From positions 2,170,001 to 2,234,000 of the forward strand of contig NZ_MASR01000001.1 in assembly GCF_001758195.1 (NCBI RefSeq): 64,000 bases of DNA, written 5' to 3'. Below the pieces are notes generated by a model. The model worked only from the letters and a program-made list of their open reading frames with translations. It ran no database searches and was not told where the DNA came from. Source of the stretch: Pseudohongiella acticola. GTDB taxonomy: Bacteria > Pseudomonadota > Gammaproteobacteria > Pseudomonadales > Pseudohongiellaceae. Made by a program: the position numbers and the translations under genes. Shown one piece after another: positions 63,974 to 64,000 of the stretch (its first letter is position 1; each line of letters opens with the position of its first letter).

Positions 63974-64000
63974 ATGTTGAGCAACGGTTTTAAATCCCGT
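63974..64000 (+). CDS. Start of an unidentified gene (cut by window end)
   Basis: An ATG at 63974 follows a good CAGGAG site by 7 bases and opens MLSNGFKSR to the window end. A TATAAT at 63871-63876 could be its -10. Nine residues are too few to identify it. Confidence 0.45.

Overview
The window is a 64 kb chromosomal segment of a gammaproteobacterium, probably a marine or oligotrophic heterotroph with a GC content in the mid-fifties. The gene order supports this: znuA/znuCB - polA - engB - cytochrome c4 - dsbA - GGDEF protein, and coxB-coxA-ctaG-coxC-DUF2909-SURF1, are orders familiar from Pseudomonas and relatives. I cannot name the genus from sequence alone. I see no rRNA, tRNA, CRISPR array, prophage or insertion sequence.

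Layout. (1) 1-3.5 kb: end of aroE, a gamma-carbonic-anhydrase-like protein and oligopeptidase A. (2) 3.5-17.8 kb: aerobic respiration. A first aa3-type oxidase operon (coxB coxA ctaG coxC, then DUF2909, SURF1 and a SCO-like protein) runs rightwards. A second, different oxidase operon (subunit II with two cytochrome c domains, subunit I, two subunit III paralogues, subunit IV) runs leftwards where the heme A synthase gene ctaA would be expected. ctaB and a SCO gene follow. (3) 17.8-20.5 kb: zinc uptake, znuA divergent from znuCB, with a Zur-type operator between them. (4) 20.7-27.9 kb: polA, engB, cytochrome c4, dsbA and a diguanylate cyclase. (5) 28-38.1 kb: a type II secretion operon with L-like, M-like, E, F, D, G, H, I, J and K, but no obvious C, N or O. 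(6) 38.1-46.3 kb: polysaccharide export (wzm/wzt), a PIG-L deacetylase, a possible orphan GspC-like protein, a glycosyltransferase, an epimerase and dTDP-rhamnose genes rfbA, rfbC, rfbD. (7) 46.4-48.5 kb: a secreted matrixin metalloprotease overlapping a small secreted partner gene. (8) 48.6-63.8 kb: a surface-protein locus. It holds a type I secretion operon (TolC, HlyD and ABC proteins), a Crp-family regulator, a FecR / CHASE2-cyclase / beta-barrel operon, a large RTX S-layer-like protein, a SapC-family protein and an unknown partner.

The most interesting part is region 8. The RTX gene carries a perfect TGTGA-N6-TCACA site in its leader, and a one-mismatch version lies between the Crp-like gene and the FecR operon. 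The Crp-like protein keeps the DNA-reading residues of CRP but has lost the Arg/Ser pair that binds cAMP phosphate. The neighbouring CHASE2 cyclase has Thr where the catalytic Asn is normally found. I read this as a self-contained signalling and secretion unit for a surface layer: the Crp-like protein reads TGTGA sites, the FecR/CHASE2/outer-membrane trio senses the envelope, and the type I system exports the RTX protein. This circuit is inferred from gene content and sites, not demonstrated.
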